A stretch of DNA of 64,000 nt from Bryum argenteum (GCA_037043015.1 CM073331.1:2191501-2255500); one strand, 5' to 3'. Counted from the first letter of the stretch, positions 11,817 through 25,526 are shown. Made by a program: numbers and translations. Notes: generated by a model from the sequence alone, not told the origin.

Positions 11817-14800
11817 AATACTTCTTAAAAATATATATGCTCTATTACTAAGATAAATTTCTAAAAAGATGCTTGAACTATATATTTTAATAATTGGACT
11901 TTTCAAGAAGGTGATGGAAGTTGCTTATATCATTCATTTATTTATTTTTGTTCAATAGAGTGTGAAAGGTTACTTTTATCTTAATTGCTTTGCCATTGGT
12001 CATCGCAATTTTTACTTTTGAAACATGTGTATGATTAGTCGTCATAAAGGTATTCCACTTAATAGGATCATAAATTCAAAATTAATCAAATCAAAGTCTT
12101 TCATGTAAATTTCTAATGAACATGTAAAATATAATTTGATGATCCCAAGAATTTAATTAAATTCTTTTTACAATCAAAAATATATTGTCATTATTCTTAG
12201 CTTCAATAAATTGCCCTTAAAGAAGTATTAAAGGTATCAAATGTTGTATGTTGTTCTAGGTCTAAATTGTATTGTTTGGAGGCTTGAAGGTGACTCAAGA
12301 AAATATTAAATAAGATGTTATATAGTATTGTCTTGAGCCTTCACAACATATTGTTATAAATGAAGCATACTCAATGAACTCTTTAGCATGACCATGCTAA
12401 ATACTTGTTAAGACATACGTTGATGTTGTTTTTGAAATCTCATGAGTTTAACAAGTAATCTTTCACTTGATTGATTTACTTATACTTTCTCTCCTCAATC
12501 GACTTCATAGTACTCATTCAACCTAAAGGTTTTCAAACCCCTATATTTCCTTGTGTTTTTCATCACCGGCATCCATAAATGTGCCTAGAATGCATCACGA
12601 CGCTTCTTTCGGTTTGGTCGGTAGGTTTGGGCTTCTCGAAGACCTTGTGCTCTTTAACCCCATAGCGATTGTCGTCCACAGCAATTGTCGTCTGCTTGGT
12701 CATATTGCTAAGGTACAGACACCCATACCAGTTAGCACCCCCATGACCGGTAAGTAGGTTTTCTCTTTGCCGCGCATGGCTGAACCAAAAAGAGATAATT
12801 TTATCCGCCGAGAGTGCGGTGCATGATCTCATAGTGGAGGGGAGGTAGCCGAAACTGGTGCACTCAAATACAGAAATTGCTAATTACCAAATACGGAAAT
12901 ATGGCTATGGCTAGAATTGAGGGCTTCTAAGTTAGCTTTGTGGTCCAGACTTGTCCGTTTTAGGTTCTCTCCATGCTCCATTTGCATGATGTCTGCTATG
13001 GTTTCTCAGCAATGGATTTTCCTTCTCTGCTTTTATTCCTATCCGAAATGGGTGAAACTATATGGCGGTTGTGTGTCTGGGCTACTTTTTGACTCAAAAA
13101 TTTGTAGTAATTTCAGATTTCCTTGAAAAAAAAATTAAAAATTTCCATTCTTCATGAACCTTATTTCCCTACAAAGGAGAAATAACTGCCCCTTCATAAT
13201 CACAGCCACTCCATGCTCAAATGCTTAAGTTCTCCGTTATAGGTGCCTGTACCTTAGCGACTGTGGGATGTTGGAATAAACTATGCTAAGAGATTAGTCG
13301 AGAAACTGAAGAGTATAGGTCGAGGTTGCCATTGATGCCGATCGGACAGCAGGCTTGGATAATGGGCCTGCACTCGAAGTTGCATCTTCAGTTCGGAGAT
13401 TTTAGAGTGAGCCTTGAAATCAACATTTTAACTCCAAAAAGTAACCACAAGGCAATTGAAATCTCCTCCATTGATTGAGCGAGGAGCTTCCTTCCGAGGA
13501 TCCAAAATCACCGGAGCTTGATTTAGGATACTATCGATGGAAGTTGCTCGTATTCGAGGTTCCTTCAGAGGCTATACTTAGGATCCACCGATTAGAGTGC
13601 ACCATTCTTAGTTGGCTCATGAGCTGGCAAAAATATGCACACTTTGTAGATTATAGATCGAGTTAGAATGAAGTATTTTAATCCTTGCGAACCTCTCCTA
13701 TATAAATTTGAACTTATTGGGCTGGTCTAGTGGACCTTACAGTTAACCTTGTTCTTAGGGTCCCTTCCGAGTACTTGCAGGCAACCTTCCTCTTTGAACC
13801 TTTTATCAGGTGCTTTTTTGAAGTGCTTTCAACCTTATAACTGAAACCCACAATACTTTTACACATTTGTTATCAAATCACTTTCTTTTTGGAGGTCTAA
13901 GTTTCAAAAACAAAACTTTACGTCATAAGTCCAAAAGCACATTAAGGTGGATCACTTAGTACGCTTGAATTTCATTTTTGTAAGGATAAACAACTTCAAG
14001 GGTTGGTTTAGAGGAGACCTCAATCTTAAAGTACTATTTTTATTAGGTCGATGATGTCAATACTTATAAATATTACAATTTCATTGTACTTCTTTTCAAA
14101 ATTTAAAGGGAACACTTCCAAGTTTGTACTTCTACACTGTTTCACAGTACACTTGCGCCTTGTCTGCTTCAATTAAGGAGGAAAGTATAAATTCACGCAT
14201 GAATTATGTAATTAAATGTATAAACTTAAGCCTTCAAAAGCACACTAAGCATGTAGATAGAACTCTTTCAAACAGCTAGAATTGGTTTCCGGTGGAATTC
14301 AGTGAAAAGTGATCAAAATTTTATTTGTTTCTCAGTCTCCTCTCAATTTGGCCTTTCGGTAAAGGATTACTGCTTTGGAAATCCTAGTGATTTTACACTT
14401 TTTGAATACACCACCTATTTTCTATAAAAGTACAAGCTGTTACCAGTAGTACATATTCTAACTTCATAATAGCGGCGTTTTTTCATAATGGGGCCTGCAT
14501 ATCTATTGGTGGTTACATTTGGGATTGAAAGATCTTAATAAGACATGCATTCCAAGAGCTTGCATTGGATTCCATTTATTTCTCTTTGAGCTACTTGATG
14601 CCCTAAAAAAATTGTACTCGAAGTACCACAATACTTTGGTCCTAAATCCCAATTGACTTTTGATACTTTTTTTGTACAATGAGCAAGTGCACCCACCTTA
14701 GTGTGCTTTCACCCATAATCACATTCTAACAACACATTCTAACATGCTTCAGTTGAAAGCAATATAGGATCAAGAATCATATAGAAGGGACATTTCGTAC

Positions 14801-15225
14801 AAGAGGTAGATAAATACTTCCAATTTCAAGTGTTGGCATACTTAGGTTGGTGTACATTTATGGATGACTTGATTGATTTGAGGTGCACCTCTTTCTCTGA
14901 AATTTATAATTAATACAAGTTAAGTCCAAAAACCATAATTCCAAACAATCCAATCATCCACCATCTTTGCACGTTATCCAAACGTGATTCTTTCGGTCAC
15001 TCCACGATGCGCTTGCTACAGAAAGATGTGAGGTTACCTTAGGAGATACACTTTGACATGAAAGAAGTGAAGGCACAATTTGCCTAAGTTAATGGCCACA
15101 GGTTTTTATTTATTGATAAACAAGCTTGACACTTAGAAACTAGCTTAGAAGGCAGTGTTTCAAGAGCTGCACGGAGGAACCCTCAATGGAGAGAGTCTTG
15201 TTCATACAGGGGCCTGAACCAAAAG
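11817..15225. other. Gene-free stretch upstream of nothing recognisable
   Basis: No supported gene or RNA. Open frames at 12551-12832 and 13475-13666 are short, overlap on both strands and match nothing known to me. The composition is AT-rich with a slightly less AT-rich patch at 12560-13700 that may be an old, unrecognisable insertion or gene remnant. Confidence 0.4.
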
Positions 15226-16717
15226 TTAAAGAGTGAGCGGGATGTCAATGATAGGGGTTGTGAGATTATCAGGATCATACAACCCAAAGTGCTGCTCTGT
15301 GGCATTCTCGCTTCTCTCATTCTCATTGAAAAGCGAATACAGGAACGTGGGGATGGGGCCACTGTTGGGCCGCAGCGGAGTGCCAGGATTCCCGAGCACA
15401 TGCTTCACCAGGTTGCCGTTGTAGTTGCGCGCATTCTCCACCGAGGCCGCGAACGAGCCGTTCGGACCCGATGGCCACCCCGTCCCCGTGACCATGACGG
15501 GCAAGCTGCTAAAGCCCTCCCTGATCAATGCGTAATGCACGGTGTCCAACTGCGCATCGAACATGCTCGGATACGCCAGGCCAGAGCGCGAGTCTAGCAC
15601 CGGCATCGCCCCCGGATTACCCACCGCGTAATCTAGCGAGATACCGTGGTGGTCGTCTTGGTATGAGTAGAACGGGTACAAGCTGATCATGAACACCGAC
15701 TTGGTCTGCGCCAACAATTGAACACTTCAATAAGTATAAAAAAAGATCACGCAACTCGCGCACTCGCATGCTAGCTTTCAACTGGAAATTGGGTCCACGT
15801 GAGTACTTCGGTATGGTTTCATTCATGATAAACGAGGTGTTGAACTCGAAATGATACAGCAGTGACTGGAAAGAAAACGGCTGTTACCTGGGTGAGAAAC
15901 TTGAGTATGGGCCAAAGCAAAACAGAAACCTCCCCGGGGAGAAATCGGCCGGCGGAAGGAGGGAAGTATGGAGAAACGAAAAGCGGGTTGTGCGCAGCGC
16001 CCGTATGCATGGAGAACGACGTTGACACCTTGATGGAAGAGTACTGTTTTCTCTTCTGTAGCGCAAGATACAAATTATTCATGGCCGGCAACAGGCTGTC
16101 GCGGATCCTCGTGGGGTCGTCGCGGTATGTCAGAACCTGGTCTCCTACGGTGATTGTGGCGAACGTGGTGGATCCGTATGGGACTATTTTATCCGTCACC
16201 CACTGATCCGCGTTCGCTGGACTGCACATTACCCAGATCATGGTTAGCAATCCATCACAATTGAAGTACAAATCTGCATCACAATTGAAGTACAAATCTG
16301 CATCACAATTCAAGTACAAATCTGGAGCTCTCTCTTCTTTGTCCGTTACGACATAACATTATGCTCTAACTACGACGTACTCAACTAAGACGTGGGGAAT
16401 AACTAAATTGAGTTACGGTAATTTTCGGCAAGCCATTTGATTAAGGAGTTCTCAATGAAGACGCCGACGTCGATGCCTGAGCCTCCGAGGGCGGTGAGGA
16501 AGGCGGAGTCGATTTGGAAAATTCGGACGTGCTTCACACCTCTGGATTGTAAGAGTTTTACCACTTGCTCTGCTGATGGCAGGGTGTCCGCATTTCGACT
16601 GTACACGACCCCTACCGAGTCTTTCCCGGCTGCTGCTGTTACATCGGCAACCATGCTCGTCACACTAAACACGAATGCCGCCATCGCCACCCAAGCAGCA
16701 CGTTGTCGAAACGCCAT
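15226..16717 (-). CDS. GH17 beta-1,3-glucanase-like protein lacking both catalytic glutamates
   Basis: GH17 enzymes cleave beta-1,3-glucan (callose) in the cell wall through an acid/base Glu in VGNE and a nucleophile Glu in ETGWPS. Model, minus strand: exon 1 16717-16417, exon 2 16216-15888, exon 3 15705-15226; both introns (200 and 182 bp) are GT-AG and all phases agree, giving 369 residues, a normal length. Residues 1-30 look like a signal peptide; GVVYSRNAD (36-44), HVRIF, DQWVTDKIVPY and LYPFYSY follow family order. But the acid/base motif reads VGDQ (Gln127) and the nucleophile motif GTGWPSG (Gly284). The frame is otherwise open, so this may be a secreted glucan-binding pseudoenzyme rather than a dead gene. 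There is no X8 module or GPI-like tail. Family call is secure; lack of activity is inferred from the two substitutions. Confidence 0.87.
16253..16324. repeat. Three tandem 24-bp units in GH17 intron 1
   Basis: Three near-identical copies of a unit containing CACAATTGAAGTACAAATCT sit head to tail in the first intron of the GH17 gene. They do not touch the splice sites. Confidence 0.85.
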
Positions 16718-18003
16718 GATTGCGGATCACACAATTACAGCCGGACACACACTTCCTACCAAGCAAATCACTCAGTTACAACAAGACACACACTTCCTAC
16801 CAAGGGATTGAAATCACTAAAACCCTATCAAGCATGCAAAGTACTCCGCATAAATGTCCAATCCTCCTCAGAATGGATAATCTTCAAGAAAATGTGGCAA
16901 ATGTTCCCAAGTGAAATGGATAATGTTGGATAAAATTTCCTATAAGATAAAGTAAACTTCTAACTTGTAAGGGCATTTCTCTAAACGAGCACGAATGGAT
17001 ACTATTAAGTAGACCAATGACATTTTTTTTTCTTCCAAGGATCTAGATATTCGACCATTTAGCTTTGGCCGCATGTCACAGAAAATTATGCTCTCGATTC
17101 ACCAAAGGTAGCAGCCTGCTACAATTCTAGCTACCCTTCCAACTCCGACTAAATTCTTCCTTTAGTTGAAGTTTACTTGACTTGTGGGAGATTTCATGAC
17201 GACAATAAAAAAACCTGAAAACTTTTGTATTCAGACTTCCATTGCATTTAAAATTTTATCATGATGTAGTAGAAGACAAACTATAGCAAGGTTAATTCAG
17301 GAGGCTGTTGGGAAAGGGTGCAAATTTAGAGAGGTAAAAATCCATCCGCCACGTACATGGAGGGACGTGCAGAGGCAACCAAAAATGGTCGCCTCGACAT
17401 CAAAGGAATGAGGTTGGATATACAAAAATACCTGTTGAGGGCACAAGCTTAAATTTTGAATTTTTTTGTCCAGATTCCAAAACTTTTAAACTTTTGGACT
17501 TCGATTTTTCTCTAAAACATTTGTCGTAGTGTGTAAAGAACAAAATTTAGTAGGGACAATTAACCTGTGAAGGGGTAGTTTTATATGTTATTCCTAAAAC
17601 TATTTACAAGTATTTGCATATAAATCGTGAACACATTAATAAACAACCTCGATATTTGCAATGTGAGTAGTTAAGATTTTTTAGCCACAACCTAGTCTGC
17701 AAGTGTAGAGGAGTTGATCAATTTCCTACATGACCACATTTTATGAATAAGAAAAAATTTATTAGATTGAGACTTTTGGCAATCTCTCAACTACTTATAG
17801 AATTATGTGTATTCAACATTTTTTGTGTGAGAATATATCACAAGGGTATTCTTCGACTAAAAATGTTCATAGCATTGAAATCTTTCTCAAGTGTGAGGGG
17901 TTTGAGCTTAAATAACATGGTTCTCTCTTGTGAAAATTCTTAACAAAATATAAGTATCACTGCAATTTTGCAATATTTAAGACTATAGGCACTATCTTTC
18001 TAA
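16718..18003. other. Upstream region of the GH17 gene and gene-free DNA
   Basis: A duplicated block, GACACACACTTCCTACCAAG, occurs twice about 40 bp apart (near 16744 and 16784) just upstream of the GH17 start, where promoter or 5' leader sequence is expected. No clear TATA box. The rest is AT-rich with no supported feature. Confidence 0.4.
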
Positions 18004-18846
18004 TTAACCCCCAAAGATTCTTAAGACTTAAAATGGGTATTTGCAACTTCAAGCAGCCTAGATGAAGGGGTTAAAAGTAATATTTTTATTTGATATTTTT
18101 ACAAGGTGTATGTGGTAGAATTTGCAAAGTCAAATCTACTTCTAGAATATTCAAACGCAGGTAGTTATTTTCAGGCCCCACCGGAGGAAAAAAAAAAAAA
18201 CATATTGTAATTAACATTATCTCTGAATTTGATATGGGCAGCCTCTAATAGACAGGTAAAGTTTCACAACTTTTGAAAATTTTACAATTTTTTTCTTTCA
18301 AACATTGCTAAAATTCGAGATTCAAGTAATTTTGAATTTGTTTTCCTTCTTAAACCTCAGTAGCTTACAAATGCACCTCATAACCGTTCATTTTTTTCTT
18401 GAACCAAATATGTTTAATGTAACGCATGTTTTTCTAGATCATTTTTTTTTATACCTTCTTCTAAAAAATAATTCGCATGAAGGTCAAAAAAGTGAAATTT
18501 TGCCCGATTATTCGACTTGATTACCTACATGGCAAAAAAAAATGACCATAGTGTTTAAGGTATGTTCAATCTGCAATTCCTCTTTTGCGCCGTAAAGACA
18601 TTGTCTACCAAGCAATGCCCAAAATAACTTTTGCACAAACTTTGCTTGTTATGAACTCGCAAATGGTTGACATCCAATGGTCCAATTTTGGATACATATC
18701 TAAAAATAGGCTTAGGTTCAAGAAAGTAAAGTGAACTTATAGAAAGTAAAGTGAACTTTGTTCGCAGCCCCAAAAATGTGTAGAGGAAGAAACTCATAGT
18801 TTTGAGGTTTCATACTCCCAAAAACACAAGGATTTTTAGGGGTTAA
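18004..18846. mobile_element. TTAA-ended MITE, family D
   Basis: Left end TTAACCCCCAAAGATTC, right end GATTTTTAGGGGTTAA. Length 843 bp. The interior shares blocks with 19796-20381 and 51530-51980 (for example the CAATGCCCAAAA block and the adjacent AGCTCCCAAAAACACAAGG block). No coding capacity. Confidence 0.65.
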
Positions 18847-19795
18847 AGTATTGTAATTAATAAGATACAATGGATTAAAAAGTCCCATTTTGTCAAAAAG
18901 TTCAATCTTATAGATTTTCCATCATTTTTTTAACTATCAACAATTCAACACACCATAGAATGCTTTATTAATCAAGTTTAGAAATCTCACAATTGAAACC
19001 ACCTACCACTGTCCTACACATTATCTTTTGAAATCTTTGAAGTTTAACATGAAGTTGTCTAAAAGTTACAAAAGAAAAAATAACATGGAATTTTATACAA
19101 ACTAGTAAGGTCCTTGTTGTCCCCACGGAGAAGCATTTTATAAGGTACTTTAAAAGAGTATCCCGTGTTTACCATTTCATCTTACTTTTATATATATGCC
19201 CGTGCTTAATTTTTATTTGTTTTTTTTATAATTAATAATTTTATTAATTTGATTTTACATGATCTAAAAATCATAAAAGAAGGTAGGTAGATAGGTTAGT
19301 TGGTAAGTTTGTAAGTTGGTGGGTAGGAAGGTTTGGTGGGTAGGAAGGATCGCCACCGGATGAACCAAGTTCTATTATATATAGAGATAAAAAGTTGAAC
19401 CAAAAGTGAGAATACATGATGAATTTAAATCTCTTCTCTAGAACAAAGTATAGTTTTAGTTTTATTCAGCTTGTTTTGCATCACAAATCGCTCTTTACAT
19501 TATAGCCAGATGTTTATTTGTTTATATAATTTAGTGATGTCAACAAAACCTTGAATGTGGTTCTTTGGATTGGGGCAAAAGGTGTCATTGGAAGCGTGTA
19601 ATTTTTTTCTACCATAGCAACAATAGGTTGAAAAATCTTGACATGGGAAATGTGAGATATTAACTTTCAAAGTATTTTTGCTTTCAAAGAAATAAGCCAA
19701 GAATACAAAACTTGACCTAATTTTTAAAAGTCACAAAAAGTAACAAGACTTTCTCAAAAGCCTCCTATCTCAGTTTGTTAGAAATATTTAAGGGC

Positions 19796-20381
19796 TTAAC
19801 CCCTAAAGATCCTTGGGTGTTTTTGGGAGCTTAAAACCTCAAAACTCCAATTCTCTACCTCTATGCACTTCAAGGGGTGCGAAACAATTTTTTTATTCTT
19901 TTCTTAACTTCCAACCGTAAGATCTTGTACCTAAGCCAATTTTCAGTATCTGATATAAAAATTGACCGTTGGATGTTTACCATTTGAGAGATTATAACAT
20001 CCAAAGTTTGTCTACGAAGTTTTTTTGGGCATTGTTGAGATTATTTTTAACACTTTTGGAGGCTGCCCTTGTAAAATTGGTACACTTTTTGACTTGGGGC
20101 CCTTTGGAACTTAAGTAGTGAGTTGGTCATGAACATATTTCCAAAAAAAAATTTCAAAAAAATACTAAATTTAAACTGCCCCAGTTCGGCTCGCAAACCA
20201 AGAATTGTTGTAGAAGACTCAAAAATTGGAATTTGGTTTTGTAAATTTTACCACATACACTTTGCAGTATAGGGAGCACCCATTAAAAAATTTAGGCAAA
20301 AATATTACTTTTAACCTATTCATCTAAGCTGCCCAAAATAGCAAAAGCCCGATTTGGTCCTCTTGGATCTTTAGGGGTTAA
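19796..20381. mobile_element. TTAA-ended MITE, family D, 586-bp form
   Basis: Perfect 17-bp terminal inverted repeats: TTAACCCCTAAAGATCC at the left and its complement at the right. The TTAA at each edge may be the target duplication rather than part of the repeat. Apparently a full-length copy; the copy at 50306-51985 has the same length once its internal insertion is subtracted. Confidence 0.8.
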
Positions 20382-20389
20382 AGAGAGGT

Positions 20390-21628
20390 TTAACCCCTAA
20401 CTTTCCTTAAAACCCGAAACGGGTTTTGGCTCTTTTGGGCAGTGAAAGTGAAGTAGTAAAATTTCATATTTTTTGTTAATGTTTTTACCGAAGATAGATA
20501 TATCCATAGTGAACATGTGGTAAAAATCTTGAAAGTAAATTCAATTATTAGCCTCTTGTATGGCATTTTTAAGTTTTTGAGTCGAGATGGGGCAGAAAAG
20601 AGAGATGGCTTTAAGCCAATGGGAGATGGTGGCAGAAAATGGGCAGTCGTGCGGTTAGCTTAGGAAAATTAGGCAAGGGCAGGAGGTTTAGGAAGGGGTT
20701 TAGAGAGGGGCCATGTGCTTGCATGGTAGAGAGGGGCCATGTGCTTGAATAGAGGAGAATTTCTCTAATTAGCAAGATCATGTAAGCCCCGGCTTGAACG
20801 GATTTATTTGTAGCAGGCCCAGGGCTTGCTCATTGGGTGATAGGGTTTGGCTTGTTGAAGCTCAATATTTGACACACCCAATGCACATAAATATTATCGT
20901 TATTGTGAAAATATATTTAGCTAGTAATAGCTATTTATTGCTATTATGGCATGTACCAGACCCGTTTGGTCATTTATTGCAAGGGGGTGAAGGAAGGGCC
21001 CGACTTTCCTAAGCTGCCCTTCAAAATAATATATCATTTTCCACTAGTTTAGCATTGGAAATTCATAAGTAATTGAGATTTTACAATTTTTACTCACAAA
21101 TTGTGCCAAAAATTCACAAAACCACAAAGGTATACTTTCACCGTTCACATTTTTATAATTCTGAAATCCCATGTTTACACATGAGTTTATCCTATTTCAA
21201 ACACAAAGTGACATTTCTAACCTTCACGTAGAAATCATTTTTGATGAAGGTTTTAAAAGAGGAATCAACATGATGTTTTTTGCACATGCGTAGAGAACTT
21301 AGTATCCTACATAGAAAACAATACGAGCAAAATGTTTGGGGTAACAATCATCAACTTGCCCTTTGGCCCATTTGCACCATGTCTCCCGGGCAATGCCAAA
21401 AAAAAACTTTTGCTGAAACTTTAAACGTTATGATCTCACAAATGACAAATATCCAACGGTTGAAATTTACACCGGTTCTTCTAAGTAGGGTTAGGTACAA
21501 GATCTTACGGTTAAAAGATTTAAAAAACTAAAAAATAATTAGTTCATACCCCGAGGAGTGCATAGTGGTTGAAAATCGCAATTTTTCAAATTCAAGCTCC
21601 CAAAAATACAAGGAAAGTTAGGGGTTAA
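20390..21628. mobile_element. TTAA-ended MITE, family D, long copy
   Basis: Perfect 19-bp terminal inverted repeats, TTAACCCCTAACTTTCCTT and its complement. At 1239 bp it is about 650 bp longer than the 586-bp form; the extra lies mostly at 20580-21030, which includes a direct duplication of a block with GAGAGGGGCCATGTGCTTG. This suggests an element inserted within it. Only 8 bp separate it from the previous copy. Confidence 0.7.
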
Positions 21629-22158
21629 GAGAGGATTTGAGTTACTTAGACACAAGGGCACAAATGTGGATTTAGGCACGAACGGATTTTGGCACAATGT
21701 TAATTATGGCAATTACCAATTTTAACATATTAATTACATGTGGCCAAGCGACAAAGGCACAATTCTTCTTTCTAATTACTAGATGTTTCTATTATGCGTT
21801 AACAACAAGCTCTTGGCCTTTAACACGCCCATTGGAGTGCCGTTAGGAGTGTGTTTTTTTCTTTTTTAATGTTTTCACAATCAATAACTGGAACACTGAT
21901 TGAATATGTAGATCGCAAAATATTGAATTTTGAACCCTATATGGTCCTTACATATTTTGCACCACAAAAATATTGAATTTATTTATCCGTCTCAATTAGT
22001 AGGACCTTCTTAGTGTTCTATATGCTAAAGCGGAGGTCTCTTTGTTTATTTTCTAAATTTTGTCAATATTTTTTTTTTTCTCGGATTGAGGCGTCAAAAG
22101 TGTCCCTGAAAGCACGTATTTTAAAAAAAAAATTCTTCTTGCATCAACAAGGATTTTT
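21629..22158. other. Gene-free stretch
   Basis: AT-rich DNA between two MITEs. No gene, RNA or repeat boundary recognised. Confidence 0.4.
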
Positions 22159-22319
22159 AACACGTAATTCGTTATAATGGGAATATTCAAATTATCAAAT
22201 CGATGACAATTGAGCTTGAGTTGAGTCAAATGTACTCTATGGGTACATTTAGCTCGATTCGAGCTAAACGCCCATTTCTCAAAATCAGTGAATGTTACCA
22301 ATATAACAAATTACGAGTT
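22159..22319. mobile_element. MITE, family E (TIR AACACGTAATTCGTTATA)
   Basis: 161 bp with terminal inverted repeats starting AACACGTAATTCGTTATAAT and an internal palindrome around GTACATTTAGCTCG. A second, better preserved copy is at 56179-56329. Left and right are flanked by runs of T, so the target duplication cannot be resolved here. Confidence 0.7.
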
Positions 22320-23372
22320 TTTTGTTTAACTAAGCGTTGCCAAGATGGATAAGTAGGAAGGTTTTTCAAATCACATGTCGACTTATGTAACTCAATAAAA
22401 TTAGGGTAAATTTTGTAATTCTCAAATATTTTGGAAGCGTGAATATGTTGAGATTTTGTTTTTTGCAATCTACACCTTGAATATGCTACCTTTGGTGACC
22501 CCCAAGAAAAACTCTATTCAGACACGTCCCTTACTTCAAGTTAGCTTGACTTCTTCAAGAGAATTTCATACCACCCATTGGAAAACCTCAAAACTTTTAA
22601 ATGATTAGACTTCAATAACTTTCAAATTTTTGTTCAGGTGTAGTAGAAGACATATTTTTATCAGTGAGTCTGATGGAAAAGATAGGTTGTAGCCAGTCGA
22701 TTGGGAATGTCCTAAGGCCTTAAATTTTTTGAATTAACGACGACATTGTCGATTGAGCCTTTGGAAGGTAAATATCAACCATTTTTATTGAATAGACTTC
22801 TCAATATAGATAGAATAATCTTTTTTGGCTTGGAATATTCAAAATTGTCTAAAAATTCATAGACGACCCTCACGGTCTCTTTGCTCTTCTAAACTAATTT
22901 TGATTATGAGAAATTGTCTATTGCATACCTACAGTAAAATCTTATAAGTCTACAAATTTCCCTCAAAACTGCTTGCAATACAAATAAAAGTTCCTTCTTT
23001 GAATGCAACCGACTTGAATAAAAGAATGACAATGCTAAGTGAAATTTCTTAAAGAGCAAATAAAAGCAGTTTTCTCAAACTTGTACTTCACATCAAGAAC
23101 TTTACAACAACATTCCAACTTTCTCTATATTAATTCTTTTGAGATTCTCAATTGAAATGGATATTTAGGGTGTTGGAGGCTATTTTGGGTCATTGTGTAT
23201 TTTAAAAGGCTCCAGTACGTCAATTTCAAATTCAATGTATAAAAACATTTAAGTAAAGTCTACATTCTCATGCAAATTCAAGGCATAGTAATTTCACTTA
23301 AGTTTACAACTTATTGGTTAGACACCTTCAAATACAAAGAAGGCAAGATGTTTTTATTAGCAATTTTAAGGC
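22320..23372. other. Gene-free stretch
   Basis: AT-rich sequence without a supported gene. It contains phrases shared with other intergenic parts of the window, such as the GACTTCAATAACTTTCAAA-like block near 22600, suggesting old repeat debris. Confidence 0.4.
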
Positions 23373-23640
23373 TTAACCCCTAACTCTTCTTAAAACCGGA
23401 AACGGGTTTTGGAGGTTCCCGCAGGAGAAAAACTCAGCCAACTTTGACCATTATAATCTCACAAATGAGGAAGAATGAACGGTTCAAATTTGGTATGTGA
23501 GAAGAATGTTAAGTGAATTTTGAGATCTTACGGTTGAATCTTTTAAATAATGCTTAGATTGAGATTTTTTGAGCTTAATCTTAAGGAAGGTCAAATTTTG
23601 TGTCTTAGACCATTTTGCATCAAGGAGATTTAGGGGTTAA
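23373..23640. mobile_element. TTAA-ended MITE, family D, 268-bp form
   Basis: Begins TTAACCCCTAACTC and ends GAGATTTAGGGGTTAA. Same length as the copy at 54490-54757, with matching interior (AAACGGGTTTTGG near the left end, then ACCATTATAATCTCA). Together they define a short deletion form. Confidence 0.75.
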
Positions 23641-25284
23641 TAATAAACCAGTCGAACAATTGGATGTGTTGGTGCCTTGTGGTAGCTTCTCCAAATGCCC
23701 AAATATCAAAATATTTTTACTAAATATGTAGGTCTTAAGGGTGACCGCTGAATTGTTTAATCAATCTAACTCCAATATTTAACAGTAAACAAAATAGTTT
23801 GTTCAATCTATGATGATAATCGAACAATACAAAGAACTAAGATTGTGGTTTAATCTTGATGATTGCTTTTATGTTCATTGTGTGGTGGAGTATACGGTTG
23901 GACTACCTGAAAGCGCCAGGGGACCTAAAAGCGCAGTGTACCTCATTTGTAGATTGTGAAAATACAAATGTACCTCATTTGTATATAACACAATTGGGTC
24001 AAATCTTACTTAGCACTTTGGAATTTTGTATAAAATTCACAAATGCGAATTACATGCTGCAAATTATTGCAATCCTCCTGAAAACCTATTTTGAACGTGG
24101 TCATAATTTTATTTTGAATTTACTAGTGCTAAAAATAGGTCAGATCTCTTAAGTTGGTGCTTTTAGGACACTCAACCTTAAGTGAATCATATATGTAGTC
24201 ACTTCAAGCAAACTTAATTCGTAAACAATTAATCACTTCTACCAACATTTTTTTAGTAAAACAATCAATCACTTCAAGAAACCTTTAGTTTGTACTTGCC
24301 CAAATCATGTTATATTTTTCCTCTTTTTGTTATGAACTTGTGATTGAATTTTATGTATATTTGTTAATTCTAAGCCTTACAAATTTGAGATCAAATGATA
24401 TTCCAAAGGTGAATTAGAATGTAAGATATACAATGTAGATAACTTTATTATTACCATTCATACATCGATACATAAGTGCAATACAACGCATTTATACAGA
24501 ACATTATGTTTTTGACTTCGTATGAAGTTCAAAATTGATGTCGGATATACTATTATGCATTTGAAATACTTTTGTCCTTGATCTATGAAGTGCTTGAATT
24601 TATTTCTAAAAATTTCAAAGTCTTCATTCTTCTCCTGAGTTTCTCATACTAGTAGTCTACATCATCCTATATTTAGTGATTAATATTCACTATCATCTAG
24701 ATTTACTTTTTTTTGACACCATGAGAATATTGCAAATTTACCAAGCAAAGTAAGGTGGCCCTCACAATCACCTTCAAGCCCTTTTTGTAATAAAATCTCA
24801 ATGTTCGGCACGTGGAGGTCATTCAACACTTTCTACCAATTTACCAAGGAACAATTTACATGGGAGATAAACTATGCATGAGCCCAAAGGCTTGCAGGAA
24901 TCCTAGTCACATAATTTGTTTATTTGTTAATAAAACTTTTAAGAGAGAACCATGATCAATGAGGGGGATTTTCGCTCTTTGTTAGCCCTTGAGTTACTTG
25001 ACTCCCCATATAAAGCGTTAACTTTGGTGTACGTTCCAATAATTTAGAAAACCATGAATAAACATCCAATAAATCAACACAAAAAGATTTACAAGATTTA
25101 CTATATATTTACTTTATATCCATGAATTGTGTTTCAAAATACCCTAGCTTTAATCACAACAACTCTACATTCTATGTAGAGAGTCAAGCGAAACATGTAA
25201 AAGGCCAACGAAGAAACAAATCCCTCTCATGTAATGAGTCCATACTTTAACCATTGAATATGGACCAATCACAAGAAGAGGATT
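23641..25284. repeat. Gene-free stretch with a dispersed repeat shared with 35.1-35.6 kb
   Basis: About 24180-24630 aligns by eye with about 35230-35600 through shared phrases such as AAACCTTTAGTTTGTACTTG, TCTAAGCCTTACAAAT and ATGAAGTGCTTG. The rest is AT-rich with no gene. The segment precedes the PAH gene here but follows the second PAH copy there. Confidence 0.5.
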
Positions 25285-25526
25285 TTCATCCTCCACTGAC
25301 TCCATTAACCGCTTGACTCTCTCATGTAAAGCATACCTAAACTAATGTTTTACACATATCATGTAAAGCGTTCCACTAAAATTGTACACATCTCCACTGT
25401 CAAGTTGTCCTTATGACCTTTGGTGGCGAGAAAGAAAACACGTGAAGGATGAGGGGTCGTCGTAATGGAGGGAAGAGGCGGTGCAACGAAGAGAAAATAA
25501 CATCTATTTTTAGAGCGGAGCGTGTG

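Noticed and set aside
12551-13666. Short frames in a slightly GC-richer patch
   Set aside because: Overlapping frames on both strands, no known motif, no splice-linked continuation. Kept only as a possible remnant.
15233-16811. Plus-strand open frames over the GH17 gene (15289-15597, 15862-16206, 16437-16811)
   Set aside because: They are antisense shadows of the GH17 exons, with no known motifs, and end at positions unrelated to splice sites.
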